Assembly (NCBI GenBank): GCA_045535235.1
Contig: JAZSLG010000141.1
Location: forward strand, 1 to 24,148
Source: Stercoripulliclostridium_A sp045535235
GTDB taxonomy: Bacteria > Bacillota > Clostridia > Christensenellales > DTU072
Reading direction: 5' to 3'
Length of the DNA: 24,148 bases
The notes beneath the pieces were generated by a model. The model made no database searches, was not told the origin of the DNA, and worked only from the letters and a program-made list of their open reading frames with translations. The translations under genes and the position numbers were made by a program. This document shows positions 8,490-15,710 of the stretch, in pieces; the first letter of the stretch is position 1; each line of letters starts with the position of its first letter.

Positions 8490-9524
8490 ATGGCGTTATT
8501 TAATCCTTCACGCGAAAGGAAATGGTTTATAAATACGGCAAAAAATTCATATAAATATTATCGTTCTAAGCTATCTAGCGTAGATAAGCAAAATTACGAC
8601 ATAATTTTTGACGCCATTTTGTATTTTAAGCCTATTGCTAAAGGACTCAGATGCAGTACGGATAAAATGATGAAATTAATCCACTACGTTTTGCGTGATA
8701 ATCCGGTTTTTTATTATACTAACTCTAAATTCCAATATAGTAGAAGTGGCTTTAGTTTGAACGTTCAGTTTGATTTTGATATGATGGAATTTAGCGTTTA
8801 TAAAAAGGCGACCGCTATTATTAAAAGACTAGACGAATACAAGAGCGCCTGCGAGGGTAAAAGTAATTTAGAAATCATAAAGTACGTTCACGATAACGTA
8901 ATCAAAGACGTGGAGTATAGCTTTAATACGGAAAACCCTTATCAAGCCTATTCCGTTTTTACCGAGGGGAAGGCGGTATGCGAGGGCATCGCCGAGGCAA
9001 CCAAACTTATATTGGATTATTTGGGTGTCAAGTGCATTATCGCAACGGGAAAGTCTAAGCATCCCGGTACAACGTCTGACGTTAATCATGCATGGAACGT
9101 CGTTGACGTTGGGGGTGGTGAATTTTATCATTTGGACGTTACTTTTGATGACGGCATTTCTCAAGGCACGGGAACGATTTTGCAAAACTATTTCTTGCTA
9201 ACAAATGCTCAGATAATGGAAACACATGTTTTGGACGAGAAATTTCCGGAAGTTTCGGAAACTAAGAGAGACGTGTTTACTATGCAAGGACAATATTTTA
9301 CCAGTCTATTTGATTTTGAACAAAGCATTTCAAGGCAGATAGCAATGCGGGAAAAAAGTTTGTATTATCAACTTGCTACGGGCAGAGACCATAAAAAAGA
9401 AATTGAAAAATCTATGACTATAATTGAAAATGTATTAAGGAGGCAAAACGTAGGTGTAAGATATAAAGCTTTCTACGATAAACTAAAATGTGTCGTATAC
9501 GTTTCCTTGGATTATCACTATTAA
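8490..9524 (+). CDS. Cytoplasmic transglutaminase-like (papain-fold) protein
   Basis: A 344-residue protein without signal peptide or membrane helix. An N-terminal, mostly helical domain of about 130 residues is followed by a transglutaminase-like core with a full Cys-His-Asp triad: C164 in AVCEG, H200 in NHAWN and D216 in HLDVTFDD. A charged helical tail (about 275-344) follows. Bacterial proteins with this core act as cysteine proteases or transamidases; no substrate can be named, and the lack of an export signal suggests an intracellular role. The start chosen is ATG 8490 with GGAG (8481-8484) 5 nt upstream. Extending the frame upstream to a TTG at 8418 would cover the promoter, so the longer version is rejected. 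It is followed by a terminator shared with the convergent sialidase gene. Confidence 0.83.
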   Translation: MALFNPSRERKWFINTAKNSYKYYRSKLSSVDKQNYDIIFDAILYFKPIAKGLRCSTDKMMKLIHYVLRDNPVFYYTNSKFQYSRSGFSLNVQFDFDMMEFSVYKKATAIIKRLDEYKSACEGKSNLEIIKYVHDNVIKDVEYSFNTENPYQAYSVFTEGKAVCEGIAEATKLILDYLGVKCIIATGKSKHPGTTSDVNHAWNVVDVGGGEFYHLDVTFDDGISQGTGTILQNYFLLTNAQIMETHVLDEKFPEVSETKRDVFTMQGQYFTSLFDFEQSISRQIAMREKSLYYQLATGRDHKKEIEKSMTIIENVLRRQNVGVRYKAFYDKLKCVVYVSLDYHY

Positions 9525-9535
9525 GCTATTAAAAT

Positions 9536-9565
9536 AACGCCCCGATTTCGGGGCGTTTGTTTTTT
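9536..9565. terminator. Bidirectional terminator between transglutaminase-like and sialidase genes
   Basis: A perfect 10-bp stem, AACGCCCCGA with TCGGGGCGTT (9536-9545 and 9548-9557), with a T-rich tail to 9565. On the minus strand the GC stem is followed by TATTTTAATAG, weaker but usable for the convergent gene. Confidence 0.9.
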
Positions 9566-9569
9566 GCTA

Positions 9570-10844
9570 TTATTTGATTACATCTTTGAGGTCTATCACC
9601 GTAAACTTAATGTCTTCGTGTTTTGTGTTGTCTTCGTAAAGAACGGCAATTTCACCATTTCCAAGGTATACCGCACTACTATATACGAATTCACCTTCTG
9701 TAATAGTGTAGGAATAGGGGAAGGTCTTTCCTTCGTCAAGGGAAATTTTGAGTTTACCATTAACTCTCTTTTTAGTATCACTTGCGTTTATGCAAGCAAT
9801 AGTATATTTACCATCGTATTCAAAGCCGATAGCTGTAATTTGACAAATACAATGAGGTAAATCTTCTATAAATTCAGGTTTTTCCCAACTAGCACCACCA
9901 TTTTTGGAAATAGCGCGTAGTATTCTTCTCTTTTTGTTATGATTGCGCATGAAAACTGCCAAATCACCGCCGGGAAGTTCAACGACTTGGCTTTCCGTGG
10001 TCATGAGAGGATCGGGGATAATCCAAGGATTTTTCTTTGGGAATCTACCATCAATTTCGGGTGTAGCACCAATTTCCCAAGTTTTGCCATTATCGTCACT
10101 CCAAATAACTGCACAAGTAAGGCTCATGGGCCATTTGGTTAGTCCATAGTAAACGGGGAAAACCAGTCTACCGGCGTATTTACCTTCCTTGATCTTTATG
10201 CCGTTAGCAGGGCCTGAGCCAATGAAGTGCATTCTATTTGATTTTACCATGGCATCAAGACAAGTTGGTTCACTCCACGTGTTACCGCCGTCCGTCGACT
10301 TCGTTAACATCAAATACGAAGTACCATATGCTTTGTAAGGAGAGGTGGCCGTAAAGATATTGCCACCAATAGAGAGGTCTCCTTTGTCATTTACCTTTAT
10401 GCCGATATTCTTACCTTTATGAGTAAGTTCGCCGTTATCTATAACGTAATTGCAAAGGCCTTTAACTACTCTTTGCCTACCCTCTATCAAACCAGAACCG
10501 GCACCGCAGTTAAGTATGCCAATGCCTGCAGGGGTGAACGAATATAGCATAAAGATAGTATTCGTTGCATCGTCGTATAAAGTGGCGGGGTCAATGGCGG
10601 CGGAAGAGTGTTGTTTGTCATCTCCAAGAGTGGCAACGGCAGTTATTTGCTTGCCCCAAGTGATACCGTTATCGGTAGAAATACTAACTACTTTTTCGAT
10701 ACGGTTGGGATTATCTGAGCAAGTATAAAAGCGTTCGTCGGCACTAGCTACCAAAGAGCCGTCGTTAAGACGTACTAAAGATGGAATACGATAGTTGTTT
10801 GCGTTACCTGTTTCTTTACTAAATACTTTAATTGGTGTTCTCAT
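9570..10844 (-). CDS. Sialidase (exo-alpha-sialidase, GH33-like), apparently leaderless
   Basis: A 424-residue six-bladed propeller glycosidase that should release terminal sialic acids. The YRIP motif (R19 would be the first of the three carboxylate-binding arginines) sits at the N-terminus. Five Asp-box-like repeats of the S-x-D-x-G-x-T-W type are visible, starting with STDNGITW at 56-63, then STDGGNTW, SDDNGKTW, and the weaker SKNGGASW and SLDEGKTF. A late YSS...LYED segment matches the family's nucleophile-Tyr region, and an ELPGGDLAVFMRNH segment supplies a likely second Arg. I place the start at ATG 10842-10844: a promoter ends 6 nt upstream and there is no ribosome site, so the mRNA is probably leaderless and the enzyme cytosolic. 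An in-frame ATG at 10919 would add 25 hydrophobic residues resembling a signal peptide, but it starts inside a terminator and reads through the promoter. Confidence 0.9.
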   Translation of the reverse strand: MRTPIKVFSKETGNANNYRIPSLVRLNDGSLVASADERFYTCSDNPNRIEKVVSISTDNGITWGKQITAVATLGDDKQHSSAAIDPATLYDDATNTIFMLYSFTPAGIGILNCGAGSGLIEGRQRVVKGLCNYVIDNGELTHKGKNIGIKVNDKGDLSIGGNIFTATSPYKAYGTSYLMLTKSTDGGNTWSEPTCLDAMVKSNRMHFIGSGPANGIKIKEGKYAGRLVFPVYYGLTKWPMSLTCAVIWSDDNGKTWEIGATPEIDGRFPKKNPWIIPDPLMTTESQVVELPGGDLAVFMRNHNKKRRILRAISKNGGASWEKPEFIEDLPHCICQITAIGFEYDGKYTIACINASDTKKRVNGKLKISLDEGKTFPYSYTITEGEFVYSSAVYLGNGEIAVLYEDNTKHEDIKFTVIDLKDVIK

Positions 10845-10850
10845 ACCAAT

Positions 10851-10879
10851 ATTATACCATAGATTTAGAACATTTGCAA
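10851..10879 (-). promoter_or_regulatory. Promoter of the sialidase gene, 6 nt before the ATG
   Basis: Reading leftward: TTGCAA (10874-10879), 17-bp spacer, TATAAT (10851-10856). Only ATTGGT separates the -10 box from ATG at 10844, so the predicted first transcribed base is the A of the start codon. Confidence 0.78.
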
Positions 10880-10904
10880 GAGAGATAAACGCTATTAAAA
10901 TTAG

Positions 10905-10930
10905 AAAAAAGCCAACCATATGGTTGGCTT
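10905..10930 (-). terminator. Terminator of the GH2-like gene
   Basis: The palindrome AAGCCAACCA/TGGTTGGCTT spans 10909-10930; as a hairpin it is GCCAACC-ATAT-GGTTGGC, followed on the minus strand by TTTTTT (10910-10905). It separates the GH2-like gene from the sialidase promoter, so the two leftward genes are separate units. Confidence 0.87.
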
Positions 10931-10961
10931 AATTATATCGATAAACTATTTATTGTTCTCC

Positions 10962-12590
10962 TTATTGTTCTCCAAAAGCTTTTTTCTTGTTAATGGCACG
11001 TAGCTTTGCTATGCCGTCGCGACTAATCTTAAAATCACGATTGGCAGTTAATAAACCGTTTTTCAACTCTCCTTTGTCGTATAATCTACTAAAGGTAAAA
11101 CCAACTGCACCACTTGCAGAAATAAGGTCGTATTGCTCTCCAAATGTGTTTATGAATTTAATCTCCGAATACTGGTCGTTTGCACGAAGGTTACCCGCTA
11201 TAAAGCTACCGATAAAAAATGGCATGGTACGCAACTTGTCTTCCGATAAAAGTTCCGGTTTTTGCTTGCGACGTTTCATGTCTTCTTTTTCGGAGAGTTT
11301 AATTCCGTTATAACGGTAAATCAACCAGTCTTCGATTTCTTCGCGTTTACCGCTGTTTTCTCTAAACTCGTAAAAATCGGTTGCGTAAAGGTCGCCACCA
11401 CTAATACTGCAAAGCTTGGTAGGGTCGGTTTGCTTGATTAATTTGTAGGTTGCAGTTTGAGTTACGGCGCTACCGGTATAGTTAGTAAAGGGTACTTCAA
11501 TAATCAAACTTGGATGCCCAAAATCGCGATTTAACGTCATTTGTATTTCGGTTGCGAATGCGTTAAAATAGTCGGGGATATCGGTATTTTTGCTTTCACC
11601 ATTCATGCTTGCACGCACCATTAAACCAAGCTTGTCGGCAACGTAAAGTTCGCGTGGCGTGGGGTAACGGTTAAAGTGTAAGGCATTAAAGCCCATCATC
11701 ATTGCCGAAGCGTAATCTTGGGCTATTGCCTTGGAGCTGGCTGGCACCAAACCGGTATGAGGATAAGTACCGTCAACTTCTATTGCTCTAACAAAAGTGG
11801 GCTGACCGTTAACGTAAAGTTTGTTATCCACCAAATTCAAATCTCTAAAAGCGCAATAGGTATAAATTTGGTCGCATAACCCACCGCCTTCGTTATAAAG
11901 TGAGATGCGGACTTCGTAAAAACGAGGCTCTAATGCTTGCCATAGATATACCGTTTGGGTTTTGAGGTTTGCAGAAAGGTTTATTATGGGTTTTGCTCTG
12001 TACTCGTATGTTGCTACCGGTTTTTTGTTATAAGCGATTTCTACCTTGACCTTATAGCCTTCGGTTTCGCCGGCAACGGCTCCTTGGATATATATGTTTT
12101 TATCAATGAGGGAGCCTAGTGTTCTTATAGTTCCAAAGTAACTTTTTGCGCTAAATTCCAACCATACTTCTCCCAAAATTCCAAGAGGAACTTGCTCTCC
12201 CTCACCACGTTTGGTAACGACTTTTAGTAGGTTGTCTCCTTCTTTTATAAGAAGCGAAACGTCAAAATGTAACGAATGCATATATCCGCCGTTTTGTGCC
12301 ACCAAAATATTGTTAACGTAAATTTCACTATAAGAGGCTAGGGCAATAAAGTTTAGTAGAGTCGTACCCATTTTTTCGCTGGGATTAATCTCAAATATTT
12401 TTTCATATACGGCGGTGTGAACACCATCAATATTTGCGATACCACTTGCTGGGGAGCCCAGTTCGCAGGGTAAAACTACGGTGTGATTTTGACATTTTTC
12501 ATTGTCCGCAATCATCACTTGCCACTCGCCGTCTAGCGATTTGAAGCGAGGTCTTATAAAATTAGGTATGGGATAATCTTCTCTTTGCAT
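10962..12590 (-). CDS. GH2-fold protein lacking both catalytic glutamates (putative pseudoglycosidase), apparently leaderless
   Basis: A 542-residue protein laid out like glycoside hydrolase family 2 beta-galactosidase/glucuronidase relatives: N-terminal sugar-binding jelly roll (about 15-150; SLDGEW at 18-23), an immunoglobulin-like domain (about 160-255), then a TIM-barrel part with RDFGHPSL. In active relatives the acid/base lies in a VPFNES-type motif; here it reads V-P-F-T369-N370-Y, with Asn at the Glu position. The nucleophile motif SEFGG appears as G461-S462-F-I-A-G, with Ser at the Glu position. No signal peptide is seen. It may bind sugars, or act as a sensor or scaffold (inference). 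The start chosen is ATG 12588-12590: the -10 box ends 6 nt upstream, without a ribosome site, so translation is probably leaderless. It diverges from the GH32-like gene and lies upstream of the sialidase in the same direction. Confidence 0.82.
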   Translation of the reverse strand: MQREDYPIPNFIRPRFKSLDGEWQVMIADNEKCQNHTVVLPCELGSPASGIANIDGVHTAVYEKIFEINPSEKMGTTLLNFIALASYSEIYVNNILVAQNGGYMHSLHFDVSLLIKEGDNLLKVVTKRGEGEQVPLGILGEVWLEFSAKSYFGTIRTLGSLIDKNIYIQGAVAGETEGYKVKVEIAYNKKPVATYEYRAKPIINLSANLKTQTVYLWQALEPRFYEVRISLYNEGGGLCDQIYTYCAFRDLNLVDNKLYVNGQPTFVRAIEVDGTYPHTGLVPASSKAIAQDYASAMMMGFNALHFNRYPTPRELYVADKLGLMVRASMNGESKNTDIPDYFNAFATEIQMTLNRDFGHPSLIIEVPFTNYTGSAVTQTATYKLIKQTDPTKLCSISGGDLYATDFYEFRENSGKREEIEDWLIYRYNGIKLSEKEDMKRRKQKPELLSEDKLRTMPFFIGSFIAGNLRANDQYSEIKFINTFGEQYDLISASGAVGFTFSRLYDKGELKNGLLTANRDFKISRDGIAKLRAINKKKAFGEQ

Positions 12591-12596
12591 GACTAG

Positions 12597-12625
12597 AGTA
12601 TAACACATTTTTCTCACGCGCGCAA
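12597..12625 (-). promoter_or_regulatory. Promoter of the GH2-like gene, 6 nt before the ATG
   Basis: Reading leftward: TTGCGC (12620-12625), 17-bp spacer, TATACT (12597-12602), then six bases and the ATG. The geometry is identical to that of the sialidase promoter. A GCGCGCG tract spans the -35 box and spacer. Confidence 0.7.
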
Positions 12626-12645
12626 TATTTACGCGCAACTAGTAA

Positions 12646-12674
12646 TTGACTATATGATAAAAATAGTATAAAAT
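12646..12674 (+). promoter_or_regulatory. Promoter of the GH32-like/HD/mscL/ppa unit
   Basis: TTGACT (12646-12651), 17-bp spacer, TAAAAT (12669-12674). A normal leader of about 16 nt with AGAGGT precedes ATG 12697. It is divergent from the GH2-like promoter, with 20 bp between the -35 boxes. Confidence 0.8.
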
Positions 12675-12696
12675 ATAGAAATAAAGAGGTAGAAAT

Positions 12697-13860
12697 ATGG
12701 ATAACGCACCCCAAACGAGTATCATGTTCAACGATATTCCATTTTTTAGAGGAGATAGAGCTTTCTCCGTTGTATATTTGGATGGAGAGTTCCATTTGTT
12801 TTTTGCGTTAAGTAAAGCTTTTAAGTCGATGATTTTACACTATTCCTCCGTTGATTGCTTTACTTGGAATGAACGTGAAGTCGCGCTATTTCACGGTGGA
12901 TATATCGACTCGGTAAGTGCTTTTACCCAAGGGGGAAAGATATACCTTTATTATGCAGTAAAAAATATTTTCAATCTGACGGATATTAGAATTGCAGTAA
13001 GTAAGGATGGCGAGAACTTTGAAGCCTTCCCAAATGCGATTGCAAAAAATACGGCACTCCGCGACGTTAAATCTTTTTATTCCGAAGGGCGTCGTTATAT
13101 CATAGGCTCGGAAAAGAAAGGAGTAATACCAACCTACGTTTCCGAAGACAATTATACTTTATATAAGTCCTCCCTTAAAAATCTTTCGGACGATGCGGAA
13201 GTTATTGACTATCTAGGGTCACCAAGTCCCTTTGTTGCGTTTGATAAAACCTACGTTGCGTATTCCATGTTTGGCGCACACGTCGTAGAGGCGGAAATAG
13301 ATTTAGCAAGTGGAGAAATAAACCTTGGCAAATCGGTGTTAGAAAACTACGGCGAAAGTATGCGCTCTCTTATGATTAGAGAGGCAACTCCTTTGATTTT
13401 TATTGGTTGTGGTAGTTCCCTTATTCCCGTGGAAGTATACCTTACTGAAAAAGAATTGGGCTTCAGATTTTATCGCGACGCTCTCAAAGGAGCTAAATTA
13501 AGAACGGATAACGGCGTGGAAGAAAACGAAAAAATGCCTAAGCATTTGGTTAGAGAAGCTGGCGTATTACATCTTTTTGAATTACCTATTGCAAACGGCA
13601 CGTCTTTAGACTTTGGCGTTACCGATATTGCTATTGACGAATATAAAAGTATCGTTATTGATGGAGCAATAGAGAATTGCGGGATTATCGATTATAATTT
13701 GGACGATGACGACACGTTGGAAGTCGCGGTATTTGATATGGGTAACATTCTCGTTGTGGAAGTATTAGACAAACTTTATACCATTCCAAGTGGTATGAGT
13801 CAATTAATTAAAGTAAACGTTGGTGAAAAAGACTACCAATATACTAGTTATAAATTGTGA
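12697..13860 (+). CDS. GH32-like five-bladed propeller protein with degenerate active site
   Basis: A 387-residue protein that I align by eye to GH32 (sucrose-6-phosphate hydrolase/fructosidase): YLDGEFHLFF (27-36) matches the strand after the family's WMNDPNG motif, HYSSVDCFTW matches the HAVSKDLVHW-type segment, GGKIYLYY matches blade 2, and R122-D123-V-K-S-F matches the RDPKVF segment. The WMNDPNG region itself reads G-D-R21-A-F-S, so the nucleophile Asp is gone, and the E-C-P acid/base motif appears as G174-S-P. Only the RD stabiliser remains. The protein is therefore probably not a hydrolase; sugar binding is possible but unproven. There is no signal peptide. The start is ATG 12697 with AGAGGT 7 nt upstream. 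Its TGA overlaps the ribosome site of the next gene, so it is co-transcribed with the HD hydrolase. The family call is moderate because all comparison is from memory. Confidence 0.66.
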   Translation: MDNAPQTSIMFNDIPFFRGDRAFSVVYLDGEFHLFFALSKAFKSMILHYSSVDCFTWNEREVALFHGGYIDSVSAFTQGGKIYLYYAVKNIFNLTDIRIAVSKDGENFEAFPNAIAKNTALRDVKSFYSEGRRYIIGSEKKGVIPTYVSEDNYTLYKSSLKNLSDDAEVIDYLGSPSPFVAFDKTYVAYSMFGAHVVEAEIDLASGEINLGKSVLENYGESMRSLMIREATPLIFIGCGSSLIPVEVYLTEKELGFRFYRDALKGAKLRTDNGVEENEKMPKHLVREAGVLHLFELPIANGTSLDFGVTDIAIDEYKSIVIDGAIENCGIIDYNLDDDDTLEVAVFDMGNILVVEVLDKLYTIPSGMSQLIKVNVGEKDYQYTSYKL

Positions 13861-13867
13861 GGTAAAA

Positions 13868-14449
13868 ATGGGATTTAAGGAACAATTTATCGAAATTTAC
13901 AATCGTGAAATCAAGCGTGAAGGCGCACAAAAAATGTTGGAATATTTGGAAAATAGCGACTTTTTTACAGCTCCTGCATCTACGAAGTTCCATCTCGCAA
14001 GAGAGGGCGGGTTATGCGAGCATAGCCTAAACGTATATTACCGCTTGAAGGAACTTGTTGAACATGAAAAAAGCGAATGGGCAAAGAAAGTTAGTAGCGA
14101 AAGCGTTGCTATTATTGCTCTTCTGCACGACGTTTGCAAAATAGGTATGTACGTCGTTGATTATCGCAATCAAAAGCAACCTGACGGCAGTTGGGTGAAA
14201 GTACCTTACTATGCTATCGACGAGCTATTGCCTTACGGACACGGCGAAAAATCGGTTTATATTATTAACGGCTTCATGCGCTTAACCAGAGAGGAAGCAA
14301 TATGCATCAACTGGCACATGGGCGGATACGACGAAAGAGTTAGGGGCGGTAGCTATGCAATAGCAAAAGCCTACGAACAATATCCACTTGCCGTCCTCAC
14401 TCACGTTGCGGACGCTATGGCAAGCTATTTGGACGAAGAAAGAAATTAA
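13868..14449 (+). CDS. HD-domain hydrolase
   Basis: A 193-residue cytosolic protein of the HD metal-dependent phosphohydrolase superfamily. Metal-site residues are H52 in CEHSLNV, the H87-D88 pair in LLHDVCK, further His in GHGEKS and NWHMGG, and a late Asp in THVADAMASY. The layout resembles the HD part of YhaM-type exoribonucleases and other nucleotide phosphohydrolases, without an OB-fold N-terminal domain, so the substrate stays open. The start is ATG 13868: GAGG (13859-13862) lies 5 nt upstream and overlaps the previous stop codon, which points to translational coupling. mscL follows after 37 nt with no terminator seen. Confidence 0.85.
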   Translation: MGFKEQFIEIYNREIKREGAQKMLEYLENSDFFTAPASTKFHLAREGGLCEHSLNVYYRLKELVEHEKSEWAKKVSSESVAIIALLHDVCKIGMYVVDYRNQKQPDGSWVKVPYYAIDELLPYGHGEKSVYIINGFMRLTREEAICINWHMGGYDERVRGGSYAIAKAYEQYPLAVLTHVADAMASYLDEERN

Positions 14450-14486
14450 AACAAAAAAATAAATAACACATTTGGAGGAATTAACA

Positions 14487-14987
14487 ATGTTTGGAAAGAA
14501 AAAAGACAAGAAAGAAAAGAAGAGTCTTATCAAAGAATTTGCCGAGTTTATCAATCGCGGTAGCATAATCGACATGGCAGTCGGTGTTATCGTTGGTGGC
14601 GCTTTCAAAGATATAGTAAATCGTTTGGTCGATTCTATCATAATGCCCATTTTGGGATTGATTATCAAAACCGACCTTACTGTTCTTAAAACCGAGGTCG
14701 TTCAAGCAGACGGCACTATAGTAGAAATCTTGTGGGGTACCTTTATTCAAGCTTGCCTAGATTTCCTACTTATAGCACTAGTTATATTTGCTGCAATCAA
14801 GATTTTTGGCGTTATTAGAAGAACCATTCAAAAGGCAAAGGAAGTAGTGGAAAAAACCGTTGATAACGTAGTTGACAGCGTAGCTGAAAAGATGGGTAAA
14901 GACAACGATGAAAAAACTGAAGTAGTGGAAGTTGAGGCTACCGAAGTTGTTAATGAAGAAGCCCAAACTACGGATACAAATAAATAG
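14487..14987 (+). CDS. mscL: Large-conductance mechanosensitive channel
   Basis: A 166-residue inner-membrane channel that opens under high membrane tension and releases solutes during osmotic downshock. The N-terminal amphipathic segment and first pore helix carry FINRGSIIDMAVGVIVGGAF (about 16-35), the characteristic MscL stretch, followed by the loop and the second helix (about 88-110). The C-terminal cytosolic tail is longer and more acidic than usual (about 125-166, rich in Glu, Val and Thr); many family members are about 130-150 residues. The start is ATG 14487 with GGAGG (14474-14478) 8 nt upstream; extending to a TTG at 14472 would swallow the ribosome site. It probably belongs to the transcript started at 12646. 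Confidence 0.95.
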   Translation: MFGKKKDKKEKKSLIKEFAEFINRGSIIDMAVGVIVGGAFKDIVNRLVDSIIMPILGLIIKTDLTVLKTEVVQADGTIVEILWGTFIQACLDFLLIALVIFAAIKIFGVIRRTIQKAKEVVEKTVDNVVDSVAEKMGKDNDEKTEVVEVEATEVVNEEAQTTDTNK

Positions 14988-15039
14988 TAAGCGATTCCAC
15001 ATTGATTTTTGACTAAAACACAACGTAAGGAGAATTATT

Positions 15040-15579
15040 GTGAATAATATTTGGCATGATATTAGCAGAGAAAGAATTAACGTCGATGACTTTTTGGCAG
15101 TTATAGAAATCCCCAAGGGTTCAAAGAATAAGTACGAGCTGGACAAGGAAACCGGTTGCCTAATTTTAGATAGAGTTTTATTTACCTCTACTCACTATCC
15201 GGCAAACTACGGCTTTATTCCCCGCACCTTTGCAGAAGACCTTGACCCCCTAGACGTATTGGTTCTTTCTAGCGAGGTTATAGTTCCTCTCGCTCTTTGC
15301 AGATGCTATCCTATAGGCATGATTTCCATGACTGATAACGGTTTTGAAGATACGAAAATTATAGCAATCCCTTTCGGCGATCCCACATGGTCCGGTTATA
15401 AAGATATTAGCGAATTGCCTCCTCACATTATGCAAGAAATGACGCACTTCTTTACCGTTTATAAGAACCTTGAAAAAGGTAAGCATACTGCGGTAATGAA
15501 AGTTGATGATGCTAAAAAAGCACGCAAATGTATTGAACAAGCAATCAAAGCTTACAAAGAACGCTTCCTCAGAGTATAG
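15040..15579 (+). CDS. ppa: Inorganic pyrophosphatase, family I
   Basis: A 179-residue soluble enzyme that hydrolyses pyrophosphate to phosphate and so pulls biosynthetic reactions forward; the length is normal for bacterial family I enzymes (about 170-180). The E-x-P-K-G-S-K-N-K-Y-E segment near the N-terminus, HYPANYGFIP, and the signature D67-L-D69-P-L-D72 that binds metal are all present. The start is GTG 15040-15042, supported by AAGGAG (15027-15032) 7 nt upstream; no ATG fits. It lies 52 nt after mscL with no terminator or convincing promoter between, so I place it last in the unit from 12646. No clear terminator follows. Confidence 0.95.
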   Translation: MNNIWHDISRERINVDDFLAVIEIPKGSKNKYELDKETGCLILDRVLFTSTHYPANYGFIPRTFAEDLDPLDVLVLSSEVIVPLALCRCYPIGMISMTDNGFEDTKIIAIPFGDPTWSGYKDISELPPHIMQEMTHFFTVYKNLEKGKHTAVMKVDDAKKARKCIEQAIKAYKERFLRV

Positions 15580-15608
15580 TAAAGCACGATTGTGAAAGGA
15601 AAAACGGG

Positions 15609-15636
15609 GAATTTTTGGCAAAAAACCTAAAAATTC
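15609..15636. repeat. AT-rich inverted repeat between ppa and htrA
   Basis: GAATTTTT (15609-15616) pairs with AAAAATTC (15629-15636); GG/CC would extend the stem with one bulged T. There is no T tail on either strand, so it is not a standard terminator. It lies 36 bp before the -10 box used for htrA; a regulatory role is only possible. Confidence 0.35.
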
Positions 15637-15644
15637 ACGCTCGG

Positions 15645-15673
15645 TTCATTAGAAATTCATATTCGCTTATTAT
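15645..15673 (+). promoter_or_regulatory. Possible promoter of the htrA-RR-HK-CYTH unit
   Basis: TTCATT (15645-15650), 17-bp spacer, TATTAT (15668-15673). The -35 box is weak; an overlapping TATAAT (15676-15681) lacks a -35 match. A weak basal promoter would fit activation by the adjacent response regulator (inference). Confidence 0.45.
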
Positions 15674-15710
15674 ATTATAATAACAAAATAGCTTGCCTCA
15701 TAGGAGAGCC

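Noticed and set aside
12591..12638. Sixteen-codon N-terminal extension of the GH2-like protein
   Set aside because: It overlaps the promoter and has no ribosome site; homology to the sugar-binding domain begins after the inner Met.
15002..15037. Promoter-like TTGATT and TTGACT before ppa
   Set aside because: No acceptable -10 box lies 16-18 bp downstream of either.
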